A stretch of DNA of 64,000 nucleotides from Marinicella rhabdoformis. Lineage in GTDB: Bacteria; Pseudomonadota; Gammaproteobacteria; Xanthomonadales; Marinicellaceae. A model generated the notes under the pieces. The model was not told the origin of the DNA, did no database searches, and worked only from the letters and a program-made list of their open reading frames with translations. How positions within the stretch are numbered: position 1 is the first letter of the stretch; the number at the start of each line of letters is the position of its first letter. The position numbers and the translations under genes were made by a program. Below are positions 17,525-26,096 of this stretch, piece after piece. The DNA is taken from contig NZ_VTFS01000001.1 of NCBI RefSeq assembly GCF_009671245.1, positions 372-64,371 on the forward strand. The letters are read 5' to 3'.

Positions 17525-19192
17525 TTAGCTTTCTTGTTCTAATTTAGCCCATGAATCACGCATGGTGACCACTTGATTAAAAATGGGCTTGTCCTTTTCA
17601 TAAGTCTTATCACGTTTGAAATAAGCATTGCGCTCAAACTGATAAGCCGCATCACTGTTTTGATCAACAATACCTGGTTCTAACATGGCATTGTGGATGA
17701 TTTCCAAGGAGTCTGGATTGATGGTGTCTAAAAAGTTTTCCACTGACGCAGGCTTAGGGTGATTAAACAAACGATCATACAAACGCACTTCAATGGGTTC
17801 AGCGTGAGCCGCAGAAATCCAGTGAATGGTGCCTTTCACTTTACGACCGTCTGCTGTGCCGCCACGACTCTCAGGATCATAGGTACAGCGCAGCTCAATT
17901 ACATTACCTTCAGCGTCTTTAATGGCTTCTTTGCAGGTGATGTAATAAGCATGACGCAAACGCACTTCCCTGCCCTCAGTGAGGCGGAAAAACTTGCGAT
18001 TGGCATTTTCTTTGTAATCACTTTGTTCTACGTATATTTCACGGCTGAAAGGGATTTCACGCGAACCAAATGACTCATCTTGTGGGTGGTTACTGCCAGT
18101 GAGTATTTCCACTTTGTCTTCTGGGTAATTCTCAATCACCACTTTAAGCGGTCTAAGCACTCCCATCACACGTGGTGCGGTTTTGTTTAAAACATTACGG
18201 ACCGAATCTTCAAGAACCGTCATTGAAATCACAGATTCTTTTTTGCTGATGCCCACATCTTTGACAAAACTTCTGATGGCTTCAGGCGGATAGCCACGGC
18301 GGCGCATTCCTGAGATGGTTGACATTCGCGGGTCATCCCAGCCATCAACCAAATTTTCTTCAACCAGTTGATTCAGCTTGCGTTTAGATGTGATGGTATA
18401 GGACACATTCAAACGCGAAAATTCAATCTGTTGCGGGTGACATTCGATGTCTACATTATCAATGACCCAATCATACAAGGGCCTATGGTCTTCGAATTCA
18501 AGCGTACACAAAGAATGCGTGATGCCCTCGATGGCATCCGACAGACAATGGGTAAAATCATACATCGGATAAATGCACCAAGCATCACCTGTGTTTATGT
18601 GGTGCATGCGCTTGATCCTGTAAAGTACAGGGTCACGCATATTGATGTTGCCAGAAAGCATGTCTATTTTGGCACGCAAAACTTTGGCACCATCAGCAAA
18701 ATCACCGGCCCTCATGGCTTTAAATAAAGTTAAGTTTTCTTCAACCGAGCGGTCACGGTAAGGACTGTTTTTACCTGGTGTGGTGTAATTACCACGGTTT
18801 TCTCGAATTTCTTCTATGGATTGGTCATCGACATAAGCCACGCCTTTTTCAATTAACTGAACTGCAAAGCCATACAGTTGCTCAAAATAGTCCGAAGCAT
18901 GAAAATTATTTTCGCCCCAATCAAAACCCAGCCATTTGATGTCGTTCTTGATTGATTCTGCATATTCATTGCTTTCTTTTTCAGGGTTGGTGTCATCAAA
19001 GCGTAAGTTACATGTTGCTTTATAATCTTGTGCCAAACCAAAGTTCAAACATATCGCTTTGGCATGACCCACGTGCAAATAACCATTGGGTTCCGGTGGG
19101 AATCGTGTCAGTATTTTGTTGTGCTTACCGCTGGCCAAATCAGCATCAATGATTTGAGTAATAAAATTTTCTGTGACGTTCTTGTCTGTCAT
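17525..19192 (-). CDS. glnS: Glutamine--tRNA ligase
   Basis: 555 residues, the usual length for bacterial GlnRS. This is a class Ib synthetase with the HIGH motif in [28 protein letters not shown], and the KMSKS-like VISMTVLED region preceded by ISKKES. The C-terminal anticodon-binding beta-barrels are complete. Its presence implies direct charging of tRNA-Gln rather than transamidation. It is monocistronic, with its own terminator; no Shine-Dalgarno is obvious. Confidence 0.96.
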   Translation of the reverse strand: MTDKNVTENFITQIIDADLASGKHNKILTRFPPEPNGYLHVGHAKAICLNFGLAQDYKATCNLRFDDTNPEKESNEYAESIKNDIKWLGFDWGENNFHASDYFEQLYGFAVQLIEKGVAYVDDQSIEEIRENRGNYTTPGKNSPYRDRSVEENLTLFKAMRAGDFADGAKVLRAKIDMLSGNINMRDPVLYRIKRMHHINTGDAWCIYPMYDFTHCLSDAIEGITHSLCTLEFEDHRPLYDWVIDNVDIECHPQQIEFSRLNVSYTITSKRKLNQLVEENLVDGWDDPRMSTISGMRRRGYPPEAIRSFVKDVGISKKESVISMTVLEDSVRNVLNKTAPRVMGVLRPLKVVIENYPEDKVEILTGSNHPQDESFGSREIPFSREIYVEQSDYKENANRKFFRLTEGREVRLRHAYYITCKEAIKDAEGNVIELRCTYDPESRGGTADGRKVKGTIHWISAAHAEPIEVRLYDRLFNHPKPASVENFLDTINPDSLEIIHNAMLEPGIVDQNSDAAYQFERNAYFKRDKTYEKDKPIFNQVVTMRDSWAKLEQES

Positions 19193-19477
19193 GCCAAATT
19201 CTGAAAATAAATAAACCGCATATTTTGACAGTTATCATTATAAAAATCGACATTTATAAGTCATTTATAAAGCACATAATAGAATTAGAACTATTAATCA
19301 TAAGTCACGAATAATTCAATCTTAAGAATACCTGTACTTGCAATTATGCTAATATATAAACGCCAATTGGGCACCATGTTGTCAATCAATCAAAAACACA
19401 ATCCTGACATTAAATGCCCAACTCAAAACACATTGACAGTTGATGTCATGGCAAATTTATATTTATCGGAGGAAATA

Positions 19478-22400
19478 GTGAAAAAATCTTTAACGCTCAT
19501 GGGGTTGTTTTGTGCATCCCTTTCGTGGTCTAGCGACAATAACATCAGTTTCATGCACCACAAATTTGACCCAATAATTAAACCGCCAGCTGGTACTCAA
19601 TTCAACTCAGAAAAATCAACCGCAGTAGGTTTAAAGTTCATTCAATTTAACGGAAAAATCAAACAAAATTGGTTAACTCAATTAAAAAACCAAGGGATAA
19701 AATTGATTCAATATTACCCTGACAATACTTATTTGGTTTGGGCTTCAGGCCAACAAGTTGAATCACTTGAAAATTTAAACCATATTCGTTGGACCGGGCA
19801 ATTTTTACCTGAATTTAAGTACAGTGAAAACTTGAAAGGTAAAACTGGAGTGATCAAAAACATTGACGTTCATTTTTATAACAGCGGCAACCCTCAAACA
19901 ATCATCAGCAAACTGGAACAAATGGGTGCATCAGTTGCACATTACTATGCTGCTGACACCAAAGGCCAAACGTTTGACGCCATTATACAGTTAGATGCCG
20001 ATTCGGTTAAAAGCATTGGACTCATACCCGAAGTCATTTGGGCTGGTTATCAAAGCGATCTACCCATCTTAGATGATGAAAGTACATCTCAAACAGTGGC
20101 AGGCAACTTTGATTTAAGTAACGTTCCCGAACTTAATTATTCTCAATGGTTAACAGATATTGGCCTAGATGGTTCAGGCGTCATTTGGTCAATAACAGAT
20201 ACTGGAGTGGATTATACACACAGTGACTTAAACACCAGAATCGTGGGTGGCTACAATTACCCTGGTTGCGAATTTAATGACCCTGGTGATGACCCAGCCT
20301 CTGGTGGTCATGGTACACACGTAGCAGGAATTACAGGTGGTGATGCCACCGGTGGGTTTACAGATGCCGACGGTTATCTTTATGGACTTGGTGTGGCACC
20401 AGCATACTCAATCTTTGCTCAAAACCCCATCTGTGGCAGCCAAAATAGCTGGCCACCTGCCGGCGGTTGGCAAGAACTATCAAAACAAGGTGTCTTAGGT
20501 GGTGCTGTTGGTTCAAATAACAGCTGGACTTCAGGTGAAGGTGCCAACCATGGTTATCAAGCCACAGAAAGAACCATTGATATGGCGGTTAGAGACGGTA
20601 ACTTTGATACACCGGCTACAGCTGAAGAATTCATTTGGGTTTTCTCTGCAGGTAACTCAGGTCCAGGCTCTAATACTTTAACTTCTCCCAAAGAAGCTAA
20701 AAATGTGATTGTCACTGCCAGTACCGATGCCTATCGTGTATCTGGTAATGTAGATGCCATGTCAGGTTTTTCTAGTCGAGGACCTTCAGTAGATGGCAGG
20801 TATGTACCTACCATTGCTGCACCGGGCGGGTCAATTGGTTCTACCCGAAATGATGATGGAGGCTCTTGTGGAACAGCCATTGCTGGCACCAATGATTTGT
20901 ATTCTTTGTGCTCAGGAACCAGTATGGCCGCACCTCATGCCTCAGGCGCTTTGGTGCTGATCACACAATGGTGGAAGCAAAATAATGCCGGTGAAAACCC
21001 CAGTGCAGCGATGGGCAAAGCTTTGCTGGTTAATACCGCTGTTGACATCAATGACGGTGTGCCTATTCCCAACTTCAATGAAGGCTGGGGGCGAATCAAC
21101 TTAAAAAACTTGTTTCAAGCAGAAACCACATTCAACTTCTTAGATCAGACATATATTTTTGATAACACAGCCGAAACTTGGCAAGTGACTCGTTCAGTGG
21201 ATGATCCCAATAAACCACTGAGAATTTCTGTTGCTTGGAGTGATGCAGCTGGTGCTGTTGGTGCAAATCCTGCACTGGTTAATGATTTAGACTTAGAAGT
21301 CACTACAGGTGGGCAGACTTATCTTGGTAACCAGTTCAATAATGGTACTTCGGTAGTTGGCGGTAGTGCTGACAGCATCAACAACATCGAAAATGTGTTT
21401 ATTGAAAACCCGGGCAACTCTGTGACGATTAAAGTTACAGCCACTAATATAGCTGGTGATGGTGTGATATATTCAGGTGATGACACCGATCAGGATTTTG
21501 CATTTGTTTGTGGCAACTGTTCTGTTGATCCTGATTTTGAAATTGACACCACACCTTCAAATTTATCAGTGTGCTCACCTTCAGATGCAGTTTATGGCCT
21601 TGATGTGGTTGGTATCAGTGGTTACACAGATCCGGTAAATTTAAGCGCTGCTGGTACACCTGCTAATGCCACTGTTAACTTTGGATCAACCACAGTGACA
21701 CCAGGAAACAGTACCACTTTAACCTTGTCAGCTATCGACATGGTGGCACCAGGTTCTTATAACTTTGATGTCCAAGGTCAGTCAACATCAGGAACCAAAG
21801 ACTATCCTGTCTCACTTTCTGTTTTTGGGTCGATTCCTGGTCAAGTGACTTTAACTGACCCAGCTGATAATGAGTTGAACATTGAATTCATGCCAACTTT
21901 CTCTTGGCAAGCAATCAGTAATGCCAGTACCTACTTGATTGAGATTGATGACGACATGAATTTTGGCTCTGTGGATTATTCAATGACCACATCAGAGGTT
22001 ACTCACAGCATCAATACCAACTTAAACAGTAATACCGTTTATTATTGGAGGGTCAGTGCCAGCAACACCTGTGGTGATTCCATTTATTCTGACGTATTTT
22101 CGTTCACAACTTACCCAGCCCCTGGTGATTGCTCGATAGGCAGTTCGGCGCAAGAAGTTTATGGCTATGGCTTTGAAAGTGGCCTAGACACCTGGACAGT
22201 TGGAACAAACATTCCTGCGGGACCAGACACCTGGGCTATCAACACAACAAACCCTCATACAGGAACCAATGCCATGCATGCTGAGAATGTGGGAGAAGTT
22301 GGAGACCAGATTTTGACCTCACCAGAAATCAGCATCCCTAATGACTTGAACAACCTGACCATGCAATTCTGGAACAACCAAATCATCGAAGATGGCAGTG

Positions 22401-22753
22401 GCCAATGTTTCGATGGTGGTTTGCTGTTCGTTTCTACGGATGGTGGAAATAATTTTGACCAGGTGACTGATGATAAATTAATAACCGACCCCTATGACTT
22501 TACACTCAGTGGTCAATACAGCAACCCCTATGGCGGTTCAAACGCGTGGTGTGGTGACCCCCAGGATTGGCTAAACTCTGTTGTTGATATCAATGACTAT
22601 TCTGGACAAAATGTGATTTTCAGGTTCCATTTAGCTACAGATTCATCTGTAAATCATGAAGGTTGGTATATTGATGACTTTAAAATCCAAGGTTGTGCTA
22701 TTGATGACAATGACTTGATATTTGAAAATGGATTTGAAGTTCCTGCACCTTAA
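19478..22753 (+). CDS. Secreted S8 (subtilisin-like) serine peptidase
   Basis: 1091 residues from GTG 19478, which has GGAGG six bases upstream and opens a signal peptide (VKKSLTLMGLFCASLSWS). An ATG at 19346 would add 44 residues with no export signal. A propeptide-like region of about 200 residues precedes the peptidase, whose triad is Asp241 (DTGVD), His278 (GGHGTHVAG) and Ser482 (GTSMAAPHASG), with oxyanion Asn in SAGNSGPGS. Then come beta-sandwich domains, a fibronectin III-like domain (PTFSWQAISNASTYLIEID) and a MAM/jelly-roll-like domain (VNHEGWYIDDFKI). The tail NDLIFENGFEVPAP matches other secreted proteins here. Confidence 0.92.
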   Translation: MKKSLTLMGLFCASLSWSSDNNISFMHHKFDPIIKPPAGTQFNSEKSTAVGLKFIQFNGKIKQNWLTQLKNQGIKLIQYYPDNTYLVWASGQQVESLENLNHIRWTGQFLPEFKYSENLKGKTGVIKNIDVHFYNSGNPQTIISKLEQMGASVAHYYAADTKGQTFDAIIQLDADSVKSIGLIPEVIWAGYQSDLPILDDESTSQTVAGNFDLSNVPELNYSQWLTDIGLDGSGVIWSITDTGVDYTHSDLNTRIVGGYNYPGCEFNDPGDDPASGGHGTHVAGITGGDATGGFTDADGYLYGLGVAPAYSIFAQNPICGSQNSWPPAGGWQELSKQGVLGGAVGSNNSWTSGEGANHGYQATERTIDMAVRDGNFDTPATAEEFIWVFSAGNSGPGSNTLTSPKEAKNVIVTASTDAYRVSGNVDAMSGFSSRGPSVDGRYVPTIAAPGGSIGSTRNDDGGSCGTAIAGTNDLYSLCSGTSMAAPHASGALVLITQWWKQNNAGENPSAAMGKALLVNTAVDINDGVPIPNFNEGWGRINLKNLFQAETTFNFLDQTYIFDNTAETWQVTRSVDDPNKPLRISVAWSDAAGAVGANPALVNDLDLEVTTGGQTYLGNQFNNGTSVVGGSADSINNIENVFIENPGNSVTIKVTATNIAGDGVIYSGDDTDQDFAFVCGNCSVDPDFEIDTTPSNLSVCSPSDAVYGLDVVGISGYTDPVNLSAAGTPANATVNFGSTTVTPGNSTTLTLSAIDMVAPGSYNFDVQGQSTSGTKDYPVSLSVFGSIPGQVTLTDPADNELNIEFMPTFSWQAISNASTYLIEIDDDMNFGSVDYSMTTSEVTHSINTNLNSNTVYYWRVSASNTCGDSIYSDVFSFTTYPAPGDCSIGSSAQEVYGYGFESGLDTWTVGTNIPAGPDTWAINTTNPHTGTNAMHAENVGEVGDQILTSPEISIPNDLNNLTMQFWNNQIIEDGSGQCFDGGLLFVSTDGGNNFDQVTDDKLITDPYDFTLSGQYSNPYGGSNAWCGDPQDWLNSVVDINDYSGQNVIFRFHLATDSSVNHEGWYIDDFKIQGCAIDDNDLIFENGFEVPAP

Positions 22754-22769
22754 CTTTTAATCTTATTTA

Positions 22770-22807
22770 AAAGGAGACACCTGTCTGGGTGTTTCCTTTT
22801 TTTATAC
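22770..22807 (+). terminator. Terminator of the S8 peptidase gene
   Basis: A 12-bp stem AAAGGAGACACC / GGTGTTTCCTTT (one G-U pair) with a short loop and seven T. It abuts the convergent apaH stop. Confidence 0.88.
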
Positions 22808-23590
22808 CTGAAACAAAATCCCATCATCCAAACGCAAAGCAGTTAATAAACCTCCCCACACTTTACCTGTATCCAAACAGATCACATGGTTGTCTTGATA
22901 AAGGCCCAATGCTGACCAGTGACCAAATACTATTTTTTTACCCACTTTGGCTATCCGAGGATGCCGAAACCAAGGCATAAGTTTCGTATTCTGGCGCAAA
23001 GTGCCACTCTCATCTAAATTCAGACCACTTCCAGAACTTTTCAAGAACCGCATCCGTGTCATGGCATTGACAATAAACCGTACTTTCTCAACCTTATCAG
23101 TAACTTCTGACCACCTCAATGGATAGTTTCCAAACATGTTTTTAAAAAACAACTGAGGGTCTTTTTGCATTGATTTGCTTACCCTGTTGGCATGTTTATG
23201 CCATTTTTGAGGATTCCACGAAGGGTAAAAACCGGCATGAACCACCCAGCATGTTTCATATTCAAACAACAAAGGACGTTGAATCAACCAATCCATCAAA
23301 ACCTGACAATCTTTGGCTTTGAAAATTTTTTCAAATTCTTTGTTATTCCCTCTTTTCTCAGGACAATGGTATCTGGCTAACAAACTCAAATCATGGTTGC
23401 CGAGTACAGAATCACAACAATGCTGATGTGCATAAACCCACCTGAGCATTTTTAATGATTGACCACCCCGGTTGACCAAGTCACCACAAAAAGTGATGCG
23501 ATCTTGTGCTTCATTAAAGTCAATTGCTTTCAGCAGCCCCTTAAATGCATCAAAACAACCTTGAACGTCACCAATGATGTAATGCGCCAC
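22802..23590 (-). CDS. apaH: Bis(5'-nucleosyl)-tetraphosphatase, symmetrical
   Basis: 262 residues. Metallophosphatase motifs GDVQGC (7-12), GDLVNRG (36-42) and GNHD (64-67) are intact. ApaH hydrolyses Ap4A to two ADP and also removes Np4 caps from RNA. The start is GTG at 23590, directly abutting the TGA of pyrE, so the two genes are translationally linked. In E. coli apaH instead sits with the ksgA operon, so the pyrE link is a local arrangement. Confidence 0.93.
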   Translation of the reverse strand: MAHYIIGDVQGCFDAFKGLLKAIDFNEAQDRITFCGDLVNRGGQSLKMLRWVYAHQHCCDSVLGNHDLSLLARYHCPEKRGNNKEFEKIFKAKDCQVLMDWLIQRPLLFEYETCWVVHAGFYPSWNPQKWHKHANRVSKSMQKDPQLFFKNMFGNYPLRWSEVTDKVEKVRFIVNAMTRMRFLKSSGSGLNLDESGTLRQNTKLMPWFRHPRIAKVGKKIVFGHWSALGLYQDNHVICLDTGKVWGGLLTALRLDDGILFQV

Positions 23591-24235
23591 TCAGACCCCG
23601 AATCGTGCTCGATAGACTTTTACTTTTTGCAGGGCCTCATCATCTTCAGCTAAAAAATCCAGTAAAGATTCTAAATTAGCGATCGCAATCGTCTCTACAT
23701 CAAATTCACGATGTAACTCTTGCATCGCTGAATTCATACCCTCACCACGCTCTTGTCGATCTAAAGCCACAGCAACGCCACAAGTAATGGCGTCATTTTG
23801 CCTGATCATTTCAATCGACTCACGCACCGAAGTGCCAGCTGACACCACATCATCTACAATCAAAACATTGCCCTTCAATGGTGCACCAATCAACTGTCCC
23901 CCTTCACCATGCCCCTTGGCTTCTTTGCGATTGAAACACACGGGTACATTCCTATCGAACATGTCATAAAAAGCCACACTGATGGCCGTGGCCAATGGAA
24001 TGCCTTTGTACGCAGGGCCATAAAGCATGTCGAATTCAACACCAGAATCAACAATCGTTTGGGCATAAAAGCGACCCAGTTGCGCCAATGAAGCCCCGTC
24101 ATCAAACAAACCCGCATTAAAAAAATAAGGGCTGACGCGGCCAGACTTTAAAGTGAATTCACCAAATTTAAGCACTTGCTTGTCCACTGCCAACTGTAAA
24201 AATTCTTGCGCTGTATCCATGATTGTTTGAGCCAT
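23591..24235 (-). CDS. pyrE: Orotate phosphoribosyltransferase
   Basis: 214 residues from ATG 24235 (MAQTIMDTAQEFLQ), the E. coli PyrE length. ATG 24220 is also possible; ATG 24277 would add a non-conserved extension. PyrE makes orotidine 5'-phosphate from orotate and PRPP in pyrimidine synthesis. The N-terminal FGEFTLKSGRVSPYFFNAG, the flexible loop CFNRKEAKGHGEGG and the PRPP-binding VLIVDDVVSAGTS are all present. It is divergent from exonuclease III. No attenuator was recognised in the 75-base leader region. Confidence 0.95.
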   Translation of the reverse strand: MAQTIMDTAQEFLQLAVDKQVLKFGEFTLKSGRVSPYFFNAGLFDDGASLAQLGRFYAQTIVDSGVEFDMLYGPAYKGIPLATAISVAFYDMFDRNVPVCFNRKEAKGHGEGGQLIGAPLKGNVLIVDDVVSAGTSVRESIEMIRQNDAITCGVAVALDRQERGEGMNSAMQELHREFDVETIAIANLESLLDFLAEDDEALQKVKVYRARFGV

Positions 24236-24278
24236 AAAGAAAGAGAACATCTTGCTAAAGACGAAACATTTTTTCAAG

Positions 24279-24287
24279 TGTTATAAT
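24279..24287 (+). promoter_or_regulatory. Extended -10 promoter of exonuclease III
   Basis: TG-T-TATAAT at 24279-24287, 23 bases before ATG 24311. No recognisable -35, which fits an extended -10 promoter. Confidence 0.6.
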
Positions 24288-24310
24288 CGCCGATTTAAAC
24301 GCTTGTCACT

Positions 24311-25078
24311 ATGAAAATCATCACATTGAATGCCAATGGCATCCGCGCAGCCGAAAGGAAAGGCATGTTTGACTGGTTAAAAAAACAAGATGCAGACATT
24401 TTGTGTATCCAAGAAACCAAGGCCCAATTGCACCAACTGCCACCTGCTACCTTCATCCCACAAGGCAACCACCACTTCCAAGCCGATGCCGTCAAAAAAG
24501 GCTATTCAGGTGTTTCTATCTACAGCAAAAAGCAGCCTGTCAAAGTCGAATACGGTATCGACTTTGCTGAATTTGATTCAGAAGGCCGCTGGGTCGAAGC
24601 CACATATGATGATTTGATTGTGGTTTCATTGTACTTACCCTCAGGTTCGGCCAAAGAAGAACGCCAAGATTTTAAATACGTCTGCATGGAAAGGTTAGAA
24701 CCCAAATTCAAAGCCCTACTCGCTCAAGACAAACCCTTTGTTATCTGCGGTGACTGGAACATCGCCCACAAAAAAATAGACATCAAAAACTGGCGCGGCA
24801 ACCAAAAAAACTCAGGTTTCTTGCCCGAAGAACGCGAGTGGATGACCAAGTTATTTGACGAATACGGCATGGTAGATGCCTTCCGTGTGGTAGAACCTGC
24901 TGAAGAACAGTATTCATGGTGGTCAAACCGAGGCCAAGCTTGGGCCAATAACACCGGCTGGCGCATCGACTACCAAATCACCTCACCCTGCCTCAAAGAC
25001 AAAGTCAAATCAGCCAACATCTACAAAGAAGAGCGTTTCTCAGACCATGCACCAGTGATCATAGAGTATGACCTTTGA
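24311..25078 (+). CDS. xth: Exodeoxyribonuclease III / AP endonuclease
   Basis: 255 residues of the ExoIII/APE1 fold. Visible catalytic motifs are LNANGIRAA, IQETKAQ (metal-binding Glu), CGDWNIAHKKID (Asp/Asn), and DYQITSP plus FSDHAPVIIEY (the Asp-His pair). It cleaves the backbone 5' of abasic sites and acts as a 3' exonuclease in base excision repair. It is closer to the shorter ExoA-type than to the 268-residue E. coli XthA. It is monocistronic with its own terminator. Confidence 0.93.
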   Translation: MKIITLNANGIRAAERKGMFDWLKKQDADILCIQETKAQLHQLPPATFIPQGNHHFQADAVKKGYSGVSIYSKKQPVKVEYGIDFAEFDSEGRWVEATYDDLIVVSLYLPSGSAKEERQDFKYVCMERLEPKFKALLAQDKPFVICGDWNIAHKKIDIKNWRGNQKNSGFLPEEREWMTKLFDEYGMVDAFRVVEPAEEQYSWWSNRGQAWANNTGWRIDYQITSPCLKDKVKSANIYKEERFSDHAPVIIEYDL

Positions 25079-25101
25079 TTACAAGCAATAAGCCGAAAAC
25101 G

Positions 25102-25130
25102 GTGGGTTGGCGCTGCCAACCTACTTTTTA
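25102..25130 (+). terminator. Terminator of exonuclease III gene
   Basis: GTGGGTTGGC / GCCAACCTAC stem with one G-U pair and a GCT loop, followed by TTTTT. Confidence 0.85.
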
Positions 25131-25169
25131 TTATTTCAATCAGATATAAAAATACAGGTATCTAGAAAA

Positions 25170-25228
25170 ATATAACGCCAACAGCAAGCGCGCCGCTTTT
25201 TGACGTCGCCTTGGCTGTTTTTGTTATG
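25170..25228 (-). other. Integron attC recombination site
   Basis: Read on the minus strand, ATAAC (R'') pairs with GTTAT (R'), and ACAGC-C-AAG (L'') pairs with CTTGCTGT (L') leaving one extra-helical C, which is a G on the recombinogenic bottom strand. Spacers AAAA and TGGC are unpaired, and there is a short GC-rich centre. Length is about 57-59 bases. The R' site reads GTTATAT against consensus GTTRRRY (6 of 7). It lies directly after the minus-strand CbrC-family gene, the correct side and orientation for a cassette. Confidence 0.75.
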
Positions 25229-25233
25229 AGTTT

Positions 25234-25758
25234 TTAGTTTGCATCCCACATCCAATATTTATTTCCTTTCAATGTAAATAGGTAAACCGAAACATCACCG
25301 GCATCTTTATAGCTGTTCAATTTCTTTTCTGGCAGTCTATCCCACAGCCATTCGATCTCTGATACTTCGTGCCCTTCCCCGGAAAAGGACTTCAAAAATT
25401 CGTCCTTACTTTCGAAATCTTGTTTAGATGCAATTCTCTCGAAGACAGGAAGCTCGCCGTCTACTAAAGGCCATGCAGTCTCCTGCAAAGTGGGTAGCGC
25501 TGGAGTTTTGTACATTAAAGTGACCGACTCTTCCGAGTCATCGTCGTAGTATTGGTTTGCTTCTATTTCTAAGTCGATTAACTTTCCAGACTTGAGGCAA
25601 GCTTCGCAAATACAGTCAATTTCATTGATGCCGGCGTATCCGCCAGTATCAAACCAAACTCCTACCTTGCTACAGACAGAACATGGTTGCGGACTGTCTA
25701 CTAGAAATGCAAACCCCTCTGGATCTCTAAAGTATCTGAATTCCATGCTCTTACTCAT
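25234..25758 (-). CDS. CbrC family (UPF0167) protein on an integron-type cassette
   Basis: 174 residues. The N-terminal part has FRYFRDPEGFAF and two CxxC pairs (CSVCSKVG, CICEAC), as in the CbrC/UPF0167 family, suggesting zinc binding. The molecular function is unknown; CbrC was named from colicin E2 tolerance in E. coli. The gene begins in GTTATGAGTAAG, so the probable cassette boundary (G/TTATGAG) overlaps its start codon, and an attC-like site follows its stop. The cassette is about 590 bases. It opposes exonuclease III and has no obvious promoter of its own. Confidence 0.75.
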   Translation of the reverse strand: MSKSMEFRYFRDPEGFAFLVDSPQPCSVCSKVGVWFDTGGYAGINEIDCICEACLKSGKLIDLEIEANQYYDDDSEESVTLMYKTPALPTLQETAWPLVDGELPVFERIASKQDFESKDEFLKSFSGEGHEVSEIEWLWDRLPEKKLNSYKDAGDVSVYLFTLKGNKYWMWDAN

Positions 25759-25910
25759 AACAATTTATTAAATACACATTTTAGCTTATTAACAAGTTTT
25801 AATGACGCAGTTTATGCAGGGTTTCTTAGGGTTTTGGCAAAATTATTTACCATTTCAGACAATGTTTAATTGTTTCAAATGATTATTAAAATATTCACAA
25901 AGGGATCATT

Positions 25911-26015
25911 ATGACTGCAGATGTACAAGAATTTGTTGGCAAACAAGAAGTCGATAAAAAAATAATAAAACCAACATCTCGTCACACCGGCGAAGGCCGG
26001 TGTCCATGCCATTGA
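25911..26015 (+). pseudogene. Truncated gene start running into a REP sequence
   Basis: ATG 25911 has AAGGG eight bases upstream and opens 34 codons beginning MTADVQEFVGKQEVDKK. The frame then runs into the REP palindrome (encoding RHTGEGRCPCH) and stops. This looks like the 5' end of a gene cut by the repeat element, but the remnant is too short to identify. The 337-base gap between the cassette and the glycosyltransferase gene holds only this and the REPIN. It could also be chance. Confidence 0.35.
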
Positions 26016-26096
26016 GATGATTCTACTGGATTTTTTATTTTGGGTTTTTTAAAATTTGTACTTTATAAGCTGGATTACGGCCTTCGCCGCAATGAC
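25981..26096. repeat. REPIN-like pair of inverted REP sequences
   Basis: Left unit GTCACACCGGCGAAGGCC... (25981-26006) and right unit 26071-26096 are inverted copies sharing GTCA-N4-GGCGAAGGCCG-N3-TCCA. Each contains a GC-rich palindrome (CCGGC-GAAG-GCCGG in the left unit). About 65 AT-rich bases separate them. The right unit touches the last base of the glycosyltransferase stop codon. Confidence 0.7.

Noticed and set aside
19346-19477. N-terminal extension of the S8 peptidase
   Set aside because: It lacks a signal peptide, whereas GTG 19478 has a strong GGAGG and opens a signal peptide.
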